This document shows positions 26,987-36,148 of a stretch of 64,000 nt of DNA, piece by piece. The DNA is from Streptomyces hundungensis. Its GTDB lineage: Bacteria; Actinomycetota; Actinomycetes; Streptomycetales; Streptomycetaceae. The stretch spans positions 3,038,001 through 3,102,000 of the forward strand of contig NZ_CP032698.1 in assembly GCF_003627815.1 (NCBI RefSeq). The letters run 5' to 3'. Each line of letters begins with the position of its first letter. The stretch's first letter is position 1. The position numbers were made by a program, and so were the translations under genes. The notes beneath the pieces are model-generated. The model was not told where the DNA came from. It saw only the letters and a program-made list of their open reading frames with translations, and did no database searches.

Positions 26987-28165
26987 TCAGTAAATCGGCT
27001 TCTCCGGTTCGATCTGGTTGACCCAGCCGATCACGCCGCCGCCCACATGCACCGCGTCCGCGAACCCCGCCGACTTGAGGACCGCGAGGACCTCGGCCGA
27101 GCGGACGCCGGTCTTGCAGTTCAGGACGATCCGCTTGTCCTGGGGCATCGACTCCAGGGCCGTGCCCATCAGGAACTCGTTCTTCGGGATCAGCCGGGCG
27201 CCCGGGATGGAGACGATCTCGAACTCGTTCGGCTCGCGGACGTCGATGATCTCGATCTTCTCGTCCCCGTCGATCCACTCCTTGAGCTGCCGGGGAGTGA
27301 TCGTCGAGCCCATGGCCGCTTCCTGGGCCTCCTCGGAGACGACGCCGCAGAAGGCCTCGTAGTCGATGAGCTCGGTGACGGTCGGGTTCTCGCCGCAGAC
27401 CGCGCAGTCGGGGTCCTTGCGGACCTTGACCTGGCGGTACTGCATCTCCAGGGCGTCGTAGATCATCAGCCGGCCGACCAGCGGCTCGCCGATGCCCGCG
27501 AGGAGCTTGATGGCCTCGTTGACCTGGATGGAACCGATCGACGCGCACAGCACGCCGAGCACGCCGCCCTCGGCGCAGCTGGGGACCATGCCCGGCGGCG
27601 GGGGCTCCGGGTAGAGGCAGCGGTAGCAGGGGCCGTGCTCGGACCAGAAGACCGAGGCCTGGCCGTCGAAGCGGTAGATCGAGCCCCAGACGTACGGCTT
27701 GTTGAGCAGCACACAGGCGTCGTTGACCAGGTAGCGGGTCGCGAAGTTGTCCGTGCCGTCGACGATCAGGTCGTACTGGCTGAAGATGTCCATCACGTTC
27801 TCGGCTTCGAGCCGCTCTTCGTGCAGGACCACGTTCACGTACGGGTTGATGCCGAGGACGGAGTCACGCGCGGACTCCGCCTTGGAGCGGCCGATGTCGG
27901 CCTGGCTGTGGATGATCTGGCGCTGGAGGTTCGACTCGTCGACCTCGTCGAACTCCACGATGCCGAGCGTGCCGACACCGGCGGCGGCCAGATACATCAG
28001 GGCAGGCGAGCCGAGGCCGCCGGCGCCCACGGCGAGCACCTTGGCATTCTTCAGCCGCTTCTGCCCGTCCATCCCGACGTCGGGGATGATCAGGTGGCGC
28101 GAATACCTGCGGACCTCGTCTACGGTGAGCTCAGCTGCTGGCTCGACCAGGGGTGGCAGCGACAC
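26987..28165 (-). CDS. moeZ: MoeZ-type adenylyltransferase/sulfurtransferase (MoeB-rhodanese fusion)
   Basis: This 392-residue two-domain protein has an N-terminal ThiF/MoeB E1-like domain with the nucleotide motif VGAGGLGSPALMYLAAAG, catalytic Asp in VDGTDNFATRYL, and zinc cysteines. The C-terminal rhodanese domain has the active-site loop NCKTGVRS. The family adenylates the C-terminus of small sulfur-carrier proteins and loads sulfur for molybdopterin, thiamine or CysO-dependent cysteine synthesis. NarG also needs molybdopterin, although the gene has its own transcript direction. Confidence 0.93.
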   Translation of the reverse strand: MSLPPLVEPAAELTVDEVRRYSRHLIIPDVGMDGQKRLKNAKVLAVGAGGLGSPALMYLAAAGVGTLGIVEFDEVDESNLQRQIIHSQADIGRSKAESARDSVLGINPYVNVVLHEERLEAENVMDIFSQYDLIVDGTDNFATRYLVNDACVLLNKPYVWGSIYRFDGQASVFWSEHGPCYRCLYPEPPPPGMVPSCAEGGVLGVLCASIGSIQVNEAIKLLAGIGEPLVGRLMIYDALEMQYRQVKVRKDPDCAVCGENPTVTELIDYEAFCGVVSEEAQEAAMGSTITPRQLKEWIDGDEKIEIIDVREPNEFEIVSIPGARLIPKNEFLMGTALESMPQDKRIVLNCKTGVRSAEVLAVLKSAGFADAVHVGGGVIGWVNQIEPEKPIY

Positions 28166-28237
28166 GAGAACCTCAATTACCAGTCGGTCGGTAAGTCAGT
28201 ACGGTTGTTCCTCCCCGTAACACTGCCACGGCCCTTC

Positions 28238-29017
28238 TCATTCCGAGATACCCGGTCCGATCCGCGAGACGATTTCGTCCCAGTAACCGGGCAGTGTCTC
28301 GAATGGGTCGATTGTTCCTTTTCGTTGAGGGGCCCGGTCCGCCCGGTCCGTGAAGAAGATCGTGCCCGCGCCCTGCCAGCGGGCGATCCGCAGCGCCTCC
28401 TCCAGATGTGTCCTCGGCACCCCGTGCACCAGATGGCAGAAGCGCTCGGCCGGGTGGTCGGCGGTCCATTCGGCCACCTGCGACCAGCGGTAGTCGCGCC
28501 AGGGCCCGGCGTACGTGATGAGCTGGTCGGCCGTCTCGGCATAGCCGGGGTGGGGGTGCGTACCGTGCCCGAACACGAGGTGCGCGCCGTCCCGCAGCGC
28601 CCGCAGGGTGTCGGCGGTGCGCCGCATGTCGGGAAGTGCGTCTCGCTCCGTGGGACAGCGGTCCAGGAGGAAGCCGTCGACGCGGTACCAGTCGAGGTAG
28701 CGCTGCGCCTCGGAGATCCGCTCGCCGAAGGCGCGCGTGCCGTACGCCGTGTCGAGATGGCCGAGCACCCGGATCCCCGCGTTGCGGAGCCTGCCGACCG
28801 CTTCGAGGCAGTGGGGGTCGGGCCGGCCGCCGGGGCCGCCCGGGGTGCCGCCGGACACATTGAGGACGGCCCAGTGCAACGGCGTTCCGGGGCGGGTGAG
28901 TTCGGCCCATTCGACGGGGGCCACCAGGGGGTGCGCATAGCCGGGCACCCCCAGGCCCAGCCGGTCGGCGCCGGGTGTCGCGCGCTGTCCTGTGCGGGGG
29001 TGGGTCAGATGCGGCAT
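28238..29017 (-). CDS. Spherulin-4/GH114-like TIM-barrel protein
   Basis: This 259-residue protein resembles the spherulation-specific family 4 group, which is related to GH114 endo-alpha-1,4-N-acetylgalactosaminidases. Characteristic segments are LGVPGYAHPL near the N-terminus, WAVLNVSGG, GIRVLGHLDTAYGTR, VDGFLLDRCPT with an acidic pair at the barrel mouth, and VFGHGTHPHPGY. No signal peptide is visible. It overlaps the epimerase gene upstream by 13 bases. In Pel systems a related domain sits in PelA; that link is an inference. Confidence 0.78.
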   Translation of the reverse strand: MPHLTHPRTGQRATPGADRLGLGVPGYAHPLVAPVEWAELTRPGTPLHWAVLNVSGGTPGGPGGRPDPHCLEAVGRLRNAGIRVLGHLDTAYGTRAFGERISEAQRYLDWYRVDGFLLDRCPTERDALPDMRRTADTLRALRDGAHLVFGHGTHPHPGYAETADQLITYAGPWRDYRWSQVAEWTADHPAERFCHLVHGVPRTHLEEALRIARWQGAGTIFFTDRADRAPQRKGTIDPFETLPGYWDEIVSRIGPGISE

Positions 29018-29970
29018 GCCGCCTCCATCCAGATGTCGGCGAGCGACTCCTCCAGATTGATCCGGGGGCGCCAGCCGAGCCGGTCGCGCGCGGTCCGCAC
29101 ATCGGCCTGCTGCCAGCTTCCGCAGCCGTCGGGGTAGGGGGACGGCGTGGCGAGGTGCTCCATGGCGGCCTCGCCCGAGCGCGGGGAGCCGATGAGGCCG
29201 GGGCGCAGGACGGGCGGCCCGTCGAGCTCGTGGAGGGCGCCCGCGTAGCCCGCGACCCTGGCGAGCACGGCGGCGGCGTCCCGGAGTTTCACCGAGCGTC
29301 CGGTGCCGATGTTGACCACGCCCTGGGCGGCCGAGAGCGAGGCGGCGTGTACGGCTCGCGCCACGTCGCGTACGTCGACGAAGTCCCGCTGCACACCGAG
29401 CCCGCCCAGCTTGAGTTCGCCGTCGCCGGACTGCATGGCGCGGCGCATCGCCTCCGCGAGCCGTCCGAGCGGCGAGCCCGCGGGGGTGCCGGGGCCGACG
29501 GGCGAGAACACGCGCAGCACGATCGCGTCGAGCCCGGAGCCGAGGACGAGCTCGGTCGCGGCGAGTTTGGAGACGCCGTACGGTCCGCCGGGACGCGGCA
29601 CCGCGTCCTCCGCGGTGGAGGAGCCGGGCTGCGAGGGCCCGTACTCCGACGCGCAGCCGATCTGCACGAGCCGGGCGCCGCAGCCGCTGCGCCGCAGCGC
29701 CTCGCAGACGGTCGCGACGGCCACGGTGTTGTGCCGGGCCAGCTCGCGGGCGCCGCCCCGGGTGGCTCCGGCGCAGTTGACGACGACTCCGGGGTGCACG
29801 GCGTCCAGGAAGCGGGTCAGGGCTCCGGGGCTGCCGGTGGCGAGGTCGAACCGTACGTCGGCGTCGTCGCCGCGCCCGAGGGCGGTGAGCTGCACGGCGG
29901 GGTCGGCGAGCAGGCGGTCGGCGACGAACCGGCCGAGGTATCCGTTGGCTCCGAGCAGCAGCACCCTCAT
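29005..29970 (-). CDS. NAD-dependent epimerase/dehydratase (extended SDR)
   Basis: This 321-residue protein starts with the NAD-binding motif LLGANGYLGRFVADRLL and has the catalytic YGVSK with Tyr and Lys (PYGVSKLAATELVL) and a serine in EYGPSQPGSS. The family interconverts nucleotide-sugar epimers or removes water; the specific sugar is not readable. Its position between a glycosyltransferase/membrane pair and a GH114-like protein suggests it makes a UDP-sugar donor, perhaps as PelX-type UDP-GlcNAc 4-epimerases do. Confidence 0.83.
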   Translation of the reverse strand: MRVLLLGANGYLGRFVADRLLADPAVQLTALGRGDDADVRFDLATGSPGALTRFLDAVHPGVVVNCAGATRGGARELARHNTVAVATVCEALRRSGCGARLVQIGCASEYGPSQPGSSTAEDAVPRPGGPYGVSKLAATELVLGSGLDAIVLRVFSPVGPGTPAGSPLGRLAEAMRRAMQSGDGELKLGGLGVQRDFVDVRDVARAVHAASLSAAQGVVNIGTGRSVKLRDAAAVLARVAGYAGALHELDGPPVLRPGLIGSPRSGEAAMEHLATPSPYPDGCGSWQQADVRTARDRLGWRPRINLEESLADIWMEAACRI

Positions 29971-30115
29971 CGCGCGGTCCTTCCGTGCGGGCGGCGGCAG
30001 GCCGGTGGCAGGGCGGTCATGTGTCGTTCTCCTTCAATGGCCGTCCCGCCCGCTCCACGAGGTGGGTGGACGGTGTCGGCGCTTCGGTGGGGTGGGCGCG
30101 TCGATCGTCGGGCGC

Positions 30116-31240
30116 CTACTGGTCAACGTGGGCCGAGGCGCGGGCCAGGACGGCGACGGCTCGGGCGAGCAGGGCGAGGGCGGCGGCGCCGCACACGAGG
30201 GCGGGCAGTGCCCCGGGGCCCCAGGTCCTGACGAGGGCGTCGACCGGGCGGGCGAGGGGGGCGCACCCCGGCAGCCGCCCGGCGAACACCGTGGCGAGGG
30301 CGAGCAGTTCCGTACCGGCGGCGGCGGTGAGCACCTTGGTGGCGGCGGCGGAGAACCCGTGCGCGGCGAGCAGCCGGGCGAGCCAGAGCAGCACGCCGAG
30401 CGCCAGCGCCCCGGCGAACCCCCTTGTTCCGTACGCCAGTTGAGTTGCCGTCAGGCAGAGGGCGAGGCCGCCGATGTACAGGGCCACGGTCGCCAGGAGC
30501 AGGGGCCGGGAGCGGCCCGTGAACTCGGCGAGTCCCCGGCTGGAGTCGAGCTTCCTGCGCGCCCGGGCGGAGAAGAGGTGGGCGCACCACAGCGCCGGGG
30601 CGACCGCGAGGGCGAGTCCGGTGACGGTGGCCGGATCGAGGGGCCAGGCTCCGTCGGGGCCGCCGCGCAGGGCCTCGTCGAGCAGCCCGTCACCGCCTGC
30701 CGCGTACGCCATGAGCCAGACGGCGCCGAGGACGGCGACGGGCCGGGTGCCCGGGCCGGCGCGCAGGGGTCCGCGCCGCAGAACCAGGGTGAGGGTCACC
30801 GTGAAGGCGATCGCGCCGAGCGTGCCCACCACGGGGCGGGCCCCGCCGTCGGTGAGCCGTACGCCTTCCACGGCGACGGCGCAGACGGTCCCGGGCAGCA
30901 GCGCCCTCAACGCCCAGCCGACGGATGGAGCGGTCAACTCCCTTGGAATCAGGGGATGTTGGGTATCCCGAGGCACTCGGGCATAGAGCTCCTCGGCGAG
31001 CGAGAAGACGTCGCGGTGGCGAAAGCGCGCGGCGGTCCGGTCGGTGACGCCGTGCGCTTCGAGACCGGCCGCGATCTCCAGCGGGTCGACGGCGCGCTCG
31101 CAGAGTTCGCGGTGGCGGTGCATGAGGGCTTTGACGGGGTCGGCGGGTCCCCGCCGGACGGCGGTGCGGCCCGTACCGCTCGGGGTGGGGGTGCCCTGCG
31201 CGCGGCCGTCCCGGGCGGGGGCGGAGGGGAGGTCGGTCAT
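30116..31240 (-). CDS. Polytopic membrane protein next to PelF-like glycosyltransferase
   Basis: I do not recognise this 374-residue protein. It has a polar N-terminal region of about 95 residues with the helical segment ERAVDPLEIAAGLEAHGVTDR and then around eight hydrophobic helices rich in Ala, Leu and Val. It lacks the charged pattern of an ABC permease. ATG at 31240 overlaps the glycosyltransferase stop by four bases, so the two are co-translated. It may be the export or anchoring partner in a polysaccharide system, comparable in position to PelG but without visible sequence likeness. Confidence 0.75.
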   Translation of the reverse strand: MTDLPSAPARDGRAQGTPTPSGTGRTAVRRGPADPVKALMHRHRELCERAVDPLEIAAGLEAHGVTDRTAARFRHRDVFSLAEELYARVPRDTQHPLIPRELTAPSVGWALRALLPGTVCAVAVEGVRLTDGGARPVVGTLGAIAFTVTLTLVLRRGPLRAGPGTRPVAVLGAVWLMAYAAGGDGLLDEALRGGPDGAWPLDPATVTGLALAVAPALWCAHLFSARARRKLDSSRGLAEFTGRSRPLLLATVALYIGGLALCLTATQLAYGTRGFAGALALGVLLWLARLLAAHGFSAAATKVLTAAAGTELLALATVFAGRLPGCAPLARPVDALVRTWGPGALPALVCGAAALALLARAVAVLARASAHVDQ

Positions 31241-32970
31241 GCGCCCGCCCCTTCCTCGGCGATGTCCAGGTGGTCCCGCATCAGGACCGCGAGCGGTCCC
31301 GGCACCCGGCTCGGCGCGGCGCCGGAACCCACCCGGGCGGCGGTGGGGGCGGCCCAGCGGCCGGGCACATGGGACTCGGCGGGGCGCGCGAAGGGCTGAG
31401 GCGCGGCGGCGTCGTCCGCGTTCTCGCGGTGGACCGGGTTGTGCGACATGAGCTCCAGGTAAATGCCGCGAAATGCCGTGACGTTCTGCTCGACGGTGAA
31501 CAGTTCGAGCGCGCGGGCGCGGGCGGCGGCGCCCAGGCGCGAGCGGCGTTCGGGGTCGCGCAGCAGCGCGAGGCAGGCGTCGGCGAGGGCGCGCGGGTTG
31601 CGCGGCGGCACCACCAGGCCCGTACCGCCGATGACTTCGACCACGGCGCCGGTGTCGGTGGAGACGGTGGCCCGGCCGCAGAACATGGCCTCGACGAGGC
31701 TGAGGGGGAAGCCCTCCACGACGCTGGACAGCACGACGACGCTTCCGGCGGCGTAGGCGTCGGCGAGTTCGGGGGCCTCGGGGCCGCCGATCTCCTCGAA
31801 CGACACGGGGTTGTCGCCGACGGCGTGGGCGTCGGCCGCCTCGTCGGGGAAGAGCTGGGCGGCAAGGGCCCGGCAGTGCGCGAGATAGCCGTGGGCCTCG
31901 GCGCCCCGCACGGGGGCGGAGATCAGCCGCAGGCGTGCCTCGGGTTCGGCCCTGCGGACCTCGGCGAAGGCGTGCAGCAGGGCGATGAGGTCCTTGGCGG
32001 GCTCGACCCGGCCGACCCAGACGAGGGTGTGGGGGTCCCCGCCGTACGCCCCCTCACCCACCGCGTGGAAGCAGTCGGCGGCCATCCCGGGGTAGACGGT
32101 GCGCAGCTTGGCGCGGTCGGCTCCGCAGCGCTCCTGCCAGCGCCGGGCGTGGGTGTTGCCGGGCGTGATGAGCTCGGCCCGCGCGTAGACCTCGGCGGCG
32201 AGGCGGAGCTGGAAGCCGGCCTCCAACGCCCTTACAGGCGCCGCGAGTTGGGCGTTGGCCAGGTACTGGGTGCGCAGCTGGACGCCGTACTCGGTGACCA
32301 GGAGGGGGACCCCGCAGAAGCGTTTGGCCAGGAGCCCGGGCAGGGCGGCGCGACCGCCGGAGGCGGCGTGGCTCAGGTCGACCGCGCCGAGCGCGTCATC
32401 GCCGTACCAGTCGAGGGAGAGGGGGCGCAGGGCGCGTTCGAGCAGGCCCGCGAAGGCGAGGTGGTCGGGGACGCGGGCGGCCTGGACGGCGCGGTTCGCG
32501 CCGGGCGTGCGACAGGCCGTCTCCAGAATGCGCACGGCCGTCTCGGACCGCAGCTCGGCGCCGAGCCCGCCGTACTCACGGGCGAGGGCGGCGAGCCCGT
32601 ACAGCCCGTCCGCGAAGCCGTCGGACGCCTCGGGGCTCTCGGCGCTTGCGGCGCCTCCGGTGCAGATCGCGGAGGCCAGGCGCTCGAACCGGGCGGCGAA
32701 CTCCCGGCGTTCACGGCGCCCGTAGCCGCGCTCGGCGCGCTTGTTCGCGCCGTGGCGGCTCTCGGGCGCGGCCCAGAGCGGGGCGGTGCGCACCCGGCGC
32801 ACCTGCGGGGGCAGCGCGACGAGGCCGCGCTCCTCCTGCTCACGGCTGCGGCTCAGCGCGAATATGTCGAACTCGTGCCGCGCGAGCCCGCGCACGAGCC
32901 GGTCGCACCACAGCCTGGACTCGCCGGTCGTGTACGGATAACCGCCATCCGTCAGCAGTCCGATCCGCAT
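31237..32970 (-). CDS. PelF-like GT4 glycosyltransferase (DUF3492)
   Basis: This 577-residue GT-B glycosyltransferase begins MRIGLLTDGGYPYTTGESR, the signature opening of PelF/DUF3492 proteins. The C-terminal half has WVGRVEPAKDL and the GT4 acidic motif EGFPLSLVEAM, which lies at the donor site. The family polymerises UDP-activated amino sugars in Pel exopolysaccharide in Gram-negatives and some Gram-positives. The true start is ATG at 32970; upstream in-frame sequence to 33102 is not homologous. It leads a four-gene minus-strand group. Confidence 0.83.
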   Translation of the reverse strand: MRIGLLTDGGYPYTTGESRLWCDRLVRGLARHEFDIFALSRSREQEERGLVALPPQVRRVRTAPLWAAPESRHGANKRAERGYGRRERREFAARFERLASAICTGGAASAESPEASDGFADGLYGLAALAREYGGLGAELRSETAVRILETACRTPGANRAVQAARVPDHLAFAGLLERALRPLSLDWYGDDALGAVDLSHAASGGRAALPGLLAKRFCGVPLLVTEYGVQLRTQYLANAQLAAPVRALEAGFQLRLAAEVYARAELITPGNTHARRWQERCGADRAKLRTVYPGMAADCFHAVGEGAYGGDPHTLVWVGRVEPAKDLIALLHAFAEVRRAEPEARLRLISAPVRGAEAHGYLAHCRALAAQLFPDEAADAHAVGDNPVSFEEIGGPEAPELADAYAAGSVVVLSSVVEGFPLSLVEAMFCGRATVSTDTGAVVEVIGGTGLVVPPRNPRALADACLALLRDPERRSRLGAAARARALELFTVEQNVTAFRGIYLELMSHNPVHRENADDAAAPQPFARPAESHVPGRWAAPTAARVGSGAAPSRVPGPLAVLMRDHLDIAEEGAGA

Positions 32971-33049
32971 GTGCGCACCCCCGATCTCCCTTGTGGGCGG
33001 CCACCGTTGGCAACGGCGACTCGCAGCGGGAAGAACGTATGCGGATATG

Positions 33050-33087
33050 CCGGTGGCGCGACGGACGGTTGTCCGTCGCGCCACCGG
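33050..33087 (-). terminator. Hairpin terminator after the ABC importer operon
   Basis: A perfect 17-bp stem (CCGGTGGCGCGACGGAC at 33050-33066, GTCCGTCGCGCCACCGG at 33071-33087) with loop GGTT lies between the last ABC gene and the PelF-like gene. It separates two minus-strand operons. Confidence 0.8.
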
Positions 33088-33161
33088 AAGGGGTGAATGC
33101 ACGTAACTTTCGCGACCCGAGGGCGTTCGGTCGCGCTACGGGACGGCCCGGTGACGCAGGG

Positions 33162-35153
33162 CTACGCCACGGCCACTTCTTCGCGATCGTGACGGGTCTC
33201 GGGGGAATCGTCCCCGCGCAGCTCCCGGCGGGCCGCGCGGCGGGCCGCGGCCAGCGCGGGGTCCAGCACGGGCACGGCCGCGAGGAGCTGTCGCGTGTAC
33301 GGGTCCCGCGGCGCCCCGTACACCACGCGCACCTCGCCCTCCTCCACGATCCGGCCCTGCCGCATGACGGCGACCCGGTCGCTGACCTGCCGTACCACGG
33401 CGAGGTCGTGCGCGACGAAGACCAGCGCGAGACCTAGCTCCCGCTGCAACCGGGCCAGCAGCGCGGTGACTTGGGCCTGGGTGGTGACGTCCAGGGCCGA
33501 TACGGGTTCATCGCACACGATGAGTGCGGGCTCGGCGGCCAGCGCGCGGGCGATCCCCACGCGCTGGCGCTGGCCCCCGCTGAACTCGTGCGGGTAGCTG
33601 TCGTACCGGTCCGGGTCGAGCCCGACCTGGGCGAGCAGTTCCCCGACGCGGGCCCTGATTTTCGCCTCGTCCCGCCGGCCCGCGGCCCGCAGCGGGTCCG
33701 CCACGGATTCGCCGATCGAGCGGCGGGGGTTGAGGGAGGAGACGGGGTCCTGGAACACCATCTGCACGGAGCCGGTACGGGTGACGTGCCCGGCGCTGGG
33801 CTCCAACAGGCCCACCAGCATGCGGCCCAAGGTGGTCTTCCCGCTTCCGCTCTCGCCGACGATGCCCAGGGTTTCGCCTCGGCGCACGGTGAGGTCCACG
33901 GCGTCGACGGCGGTGAAGGTTTTTCGCCCCCGCCCGAACACCTTTCGCAGCCCGCGCGCTTGGAGCACGAGGTCTCCCGCCTGGGCGGGGTGCGCGCGCC
34001 CTGGGCCGGTCGCGGTTTCGTCCGCGGACCGCGCGGGGTCGCTCGCGCAGTTCCCCGCGCCCCTGACAGCATCCGGCCCGGCCGGGCCGACGCCCTCAGC
34101 CCGCCCGGCGATGGGGGTCTGTGGCGCAGCCCCATCGGCATCCGACCCGGCGGGACCAACACCCTCAGCCCGTCCGGCGATTGAGGACGAGCGCCCTTCA
34201 GGCGCGAACGGGGTCTGGGGCGAAGCCCCAGGATCGACTGCGGACCGTGCGGGGCCGCTCGCGCAGTTCCCCGCGCCCCTGGCAGCATCCGGCCCAGCGG
34301 GGTCAACGCCCTTAGGCCGTGCTGGCATTGGGGCCTCGGGCGGAGCCCCGGCGGGGTCCGGCGGTGCCGGGGTGGAGGGGATGCGTGGGACCGAGGCCAG
34401 CAGGGCGCGGGTGTACGGGTTCGTGGGGGCGCCCAGGACCGCGCCCACGGGCCCCCGCTCCACCACCCTCCCCTCCCGCATCACCAGCACCTCGTCCACG
34501 CTCTCCGCCGCGACCCCCACGTCATGGGTGACGAGGAGCAGCCCGAGGCCCGTCGAGTGGCGCAGATCGTGGAGCAGGTCCAGGATCTGGGCCTGGACGG
34601 TCACGTCGAGCGCCGTCGTGGGCTCGTCCGCGATCAGTAGGCGCGGCTCACAGGCCAGCGCCATCGCGATGAGGGCCCGCTGCCGCATCCCCCCGCTGAA
34701 CTCGTGTGGGCGGGAGCGGGACTTGCGGGCCGCGTCCGGGATGCCGACCCGGTCGAGGACCGAGACCGCGCGGGCCCGGGCGGCCCGGCGCGAGCCTCCG
34801 TTGTGCACGCGGTACACCTCGGCGATCTGGTCGCCGATGCCGTAGTACGGGTCGAGCGAGGAGAGCGGGTCCTGGAAGACCATCGCCGCCAACCCGCCAC
34901 GGAGGGAGCGGAGTTCGGCGTCGGAGGCGGATGCGACATCCACTCCCGCGACCCGGACGGAGCCGGTGACCCGCGCCCCGGTCCCCCGGTGCAGGCCCAG
35001 CAACGCGTACGCGGACGCGCTCTTGCCGGAGCCGGACTCGCCGACGACGCCCAGCGCCGCGCCGGGCCGGAGCGTGAAGGAGAGGCCGTCGACGGCCCGT
35101 ACCGTGCCGAAGGAGATGCCGAGGTCGGTGACCTCGACCAGGGGCTCGGTCAT
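33162..35153 (-). CDS. Peptide ABC importer, fused double ATPase (DppD-DppF type)
   Basis: This 663-residue protein carries two complete ABC ATPase domains. Domain 1 (about residues 1-255) has Walker A GESGSGKSA, signature FSGGMRQRALIAMAL and Walker B LLIADEPTTALD. Domain 2 (about 395-650) has GESGSGKTT, FSGGQRQRVGIARAL and IVCDEPVSALD. The roughly 130-residue linker is low-complexity and is encoded largely by dispersed intergenic repeats; RGAGNCAS occurs twice. ATG at 35153 overlaps the permease stop. It should power import of peptides or nickel-like ligands for the operon's permease pair. Confidence 0.92.
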   Translation of the reverse strand: MTEPLVEVTDLGISFGTVRAVDGLSFTLRPGAALGVVGESGSGKSASAYALLGLHRGTGARVTGSVRVAGVDVASASDAELRSLRGGLAAMVFQDPLSSLDPYYGIGDQIAEVYRVHNGGSRRAARARAVSVLDRVGIPDAARKSRSRPHEFSGGMRQRALIAMALACEPRLLIADEPTTALDVTVQAQILDLLHDLRHSTGLGLLLVTHDVGVAAESVDEVLVMREGRVVERGPVGAVLGAPTNPYTRALLASVPRIPSTPAPPDPAGAPPEAPMPARPKGVDPAGPDAARGAGNCASGPARSAVDPGASPQTPFAPEGRSSSIAGRAEGVGPAGSDADGAAPQTPIAGRAEGVGPAGPDAVRGAGNCASDPARSADETATGPGRAHPAQAGDLVLQARGLRKVFGRGRKTFTAVDAVDLTVRRGETLGIVGESGSGKTTLGRMLVGLLEPSAGHVTRTGSVQMVFQDPVSSLNPRRSIGESVADPLRAAGRRDEAKIRARVGELLAQVGLDPDRYDSYPHEFSGGQRQRVGIARALAAEPALIVCDEPVSALDVTTQAQVTALLARLQRELGLALVFVAHDLAVVRQVSDRVAVMRQGRIVEEGEVRVVYGAPRDPYTRQLLAAVPVLDPALAAARRAARRELRGDDSPETRHDREEVAVA
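34030..34330. repeat. Dispersed repeats inside the ABC ATPase coding sequence
   Basis: Two copies of the GCGCAGTTCCCCGCGCCCCT element (near 34050 and 34260) lie in the linker-coding part of the gene. So does a 65-bp element at 34166-34230 that matches the intergenic copy at 54765-54829 at about 63 of 65 positions. A shorter relative of the 65-bp element lies near 34096-34134. All are read in frame on the minus strand, giving peptides such as RGAGNCAS and PFAPEGRSSSIAGRAEG. Confidence 0.9.
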
Positions 35154-36148
35154 GACAGCACCACCCGTCGATCCGCCATCGCGTACAGGACGTCCGCGAC
35201 CGCATTGGCAAGCACCACGAAGAATCCGGTGGTCAGGACCACGCCGACCACCACCGGCAGGTCGACCGTGCGCACCGACTGGACGAGCTGCCGGCCGATG
35301 CCCGGGATGCCGAAGAGCGTCTCGGTCAGCACCGCGCCGCCGAACATGGTGCCCGCGTCGAGCGCGCTGAGCGCGATCACCGGGGCGACCGCGCCGCGCA
35401 GGGCGTGCCGCCCGACGATGGCCCGCTCGGTCAGCCCGTACGCCCGGAACGTGCGCACATGGTCCTCGGCGAGCGTCTCCAGCATCGAACTGCGGGTCAA
35501 CCGCGCGTACTTGGCCGATTCGATCAGGGCCAGCGAGAACCAGGGCAGGAGCAGCCCCCAGAACCACTGCTGCGGGTCGTCCGTGAACGGTACGTACTGC
35601 GGGAACGGCAGCCACTGGAGGGTGGAGCACAGGACGATGATCAGCAGCAGCCCGATGACGAAGACCGGGGTGGAGGTGCCGGCCAGGGTCAGCCAGGTCA
35701 GCGCCCGCTCGATCATCCCGCCGCGCTTCCACGCGGAGAGCACACCCGTGCCGACGCCGATGAGGAGCCACAGCGCGAACGCGCCGACGACCAGCGATCC
35801 GGTGACCGGGAGCTTGCCGAGGATGAGGTCGGTGACCTGCTCGTCGGTGCGGTAGGACTGGCCGAGGCAGGGCGCGGAGCAGTGCACCACTCCCGTGCCG
35901 GAGGAGAAGTCGCGGCCGGCGAAGAGGCCCTGGAGGAAGTGCGCGTACTGGAGGTACAGCGGGTCGCCGAGGCCCAGCCTGTCGTGGACCAGGGCCACCT
36001 GCTGCGGGGAGCATCGTTCGCCGCAGACGATCTGGGCGACATTGCCGGGGGCCACGTAGAAGACGGCGTACACGATGACGGAGAGGGCGAGGAGCACGAG
36101 GGCGGCTCCGGCGATCCGTCGCAGCAGATAACCTGTCAGGCCGTTCAA
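35150..36148 (-). CDS. Peptide ABC importer permease (DppB type)
   Basis: This 332-residue permease opens YLLRRIAGAALVLLALSVIVYAVFYVAPG, the usual first helix and PGD-like loop of DppB/OppB. Five further helices and the EAA loop region (EDHVRTFRAYGLTERAIVGRHAL) follow. The periplasmic-side loop contains two close cysteines (VCGERCSP) and a third near CSAPC, which is unusual and could form disulfides. It overlaps both the ATPase gene (4 bases) and the DppC-type gene (4 bases). Confidence 0.92.
   Translation of the reverse strand: MNGLTGYLLRRIAGAALVLLALSVIVYAVFYVAPGNVAQIVCGERCSPQQVALVHDRLGLGDPLYLQYAHFLQGLFAGRDFSSGTGVVHCSAPCLGQSYRTDEQVTDLILGKLPVTGSLVVGAFALWLLIGVGTGVLSAWKRGGMIERALTWLTLAGTSTPVFVIGLLLIIVLCSTLQWLPFPQYVPFTDDPQQWFWGLLLPWFSLALIESAKYARLTRSSMLETLAEDHVRTFRAYGLTERAIVGRHALRGAVAPVIALSALDAGTMFGGAVLTETLFGIPGIGRQLVQSVRTVDLPVVVGVVLTTGFFVVLANAVADVLYAMADRRVVLS

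Noticed and set aside
29303..31399. A 698-codon plus-strand frame antisense to the epimerase and membrane protein genes
   Set aside because: It is a shadow of two genes with clear domains and helices on the minus strand.
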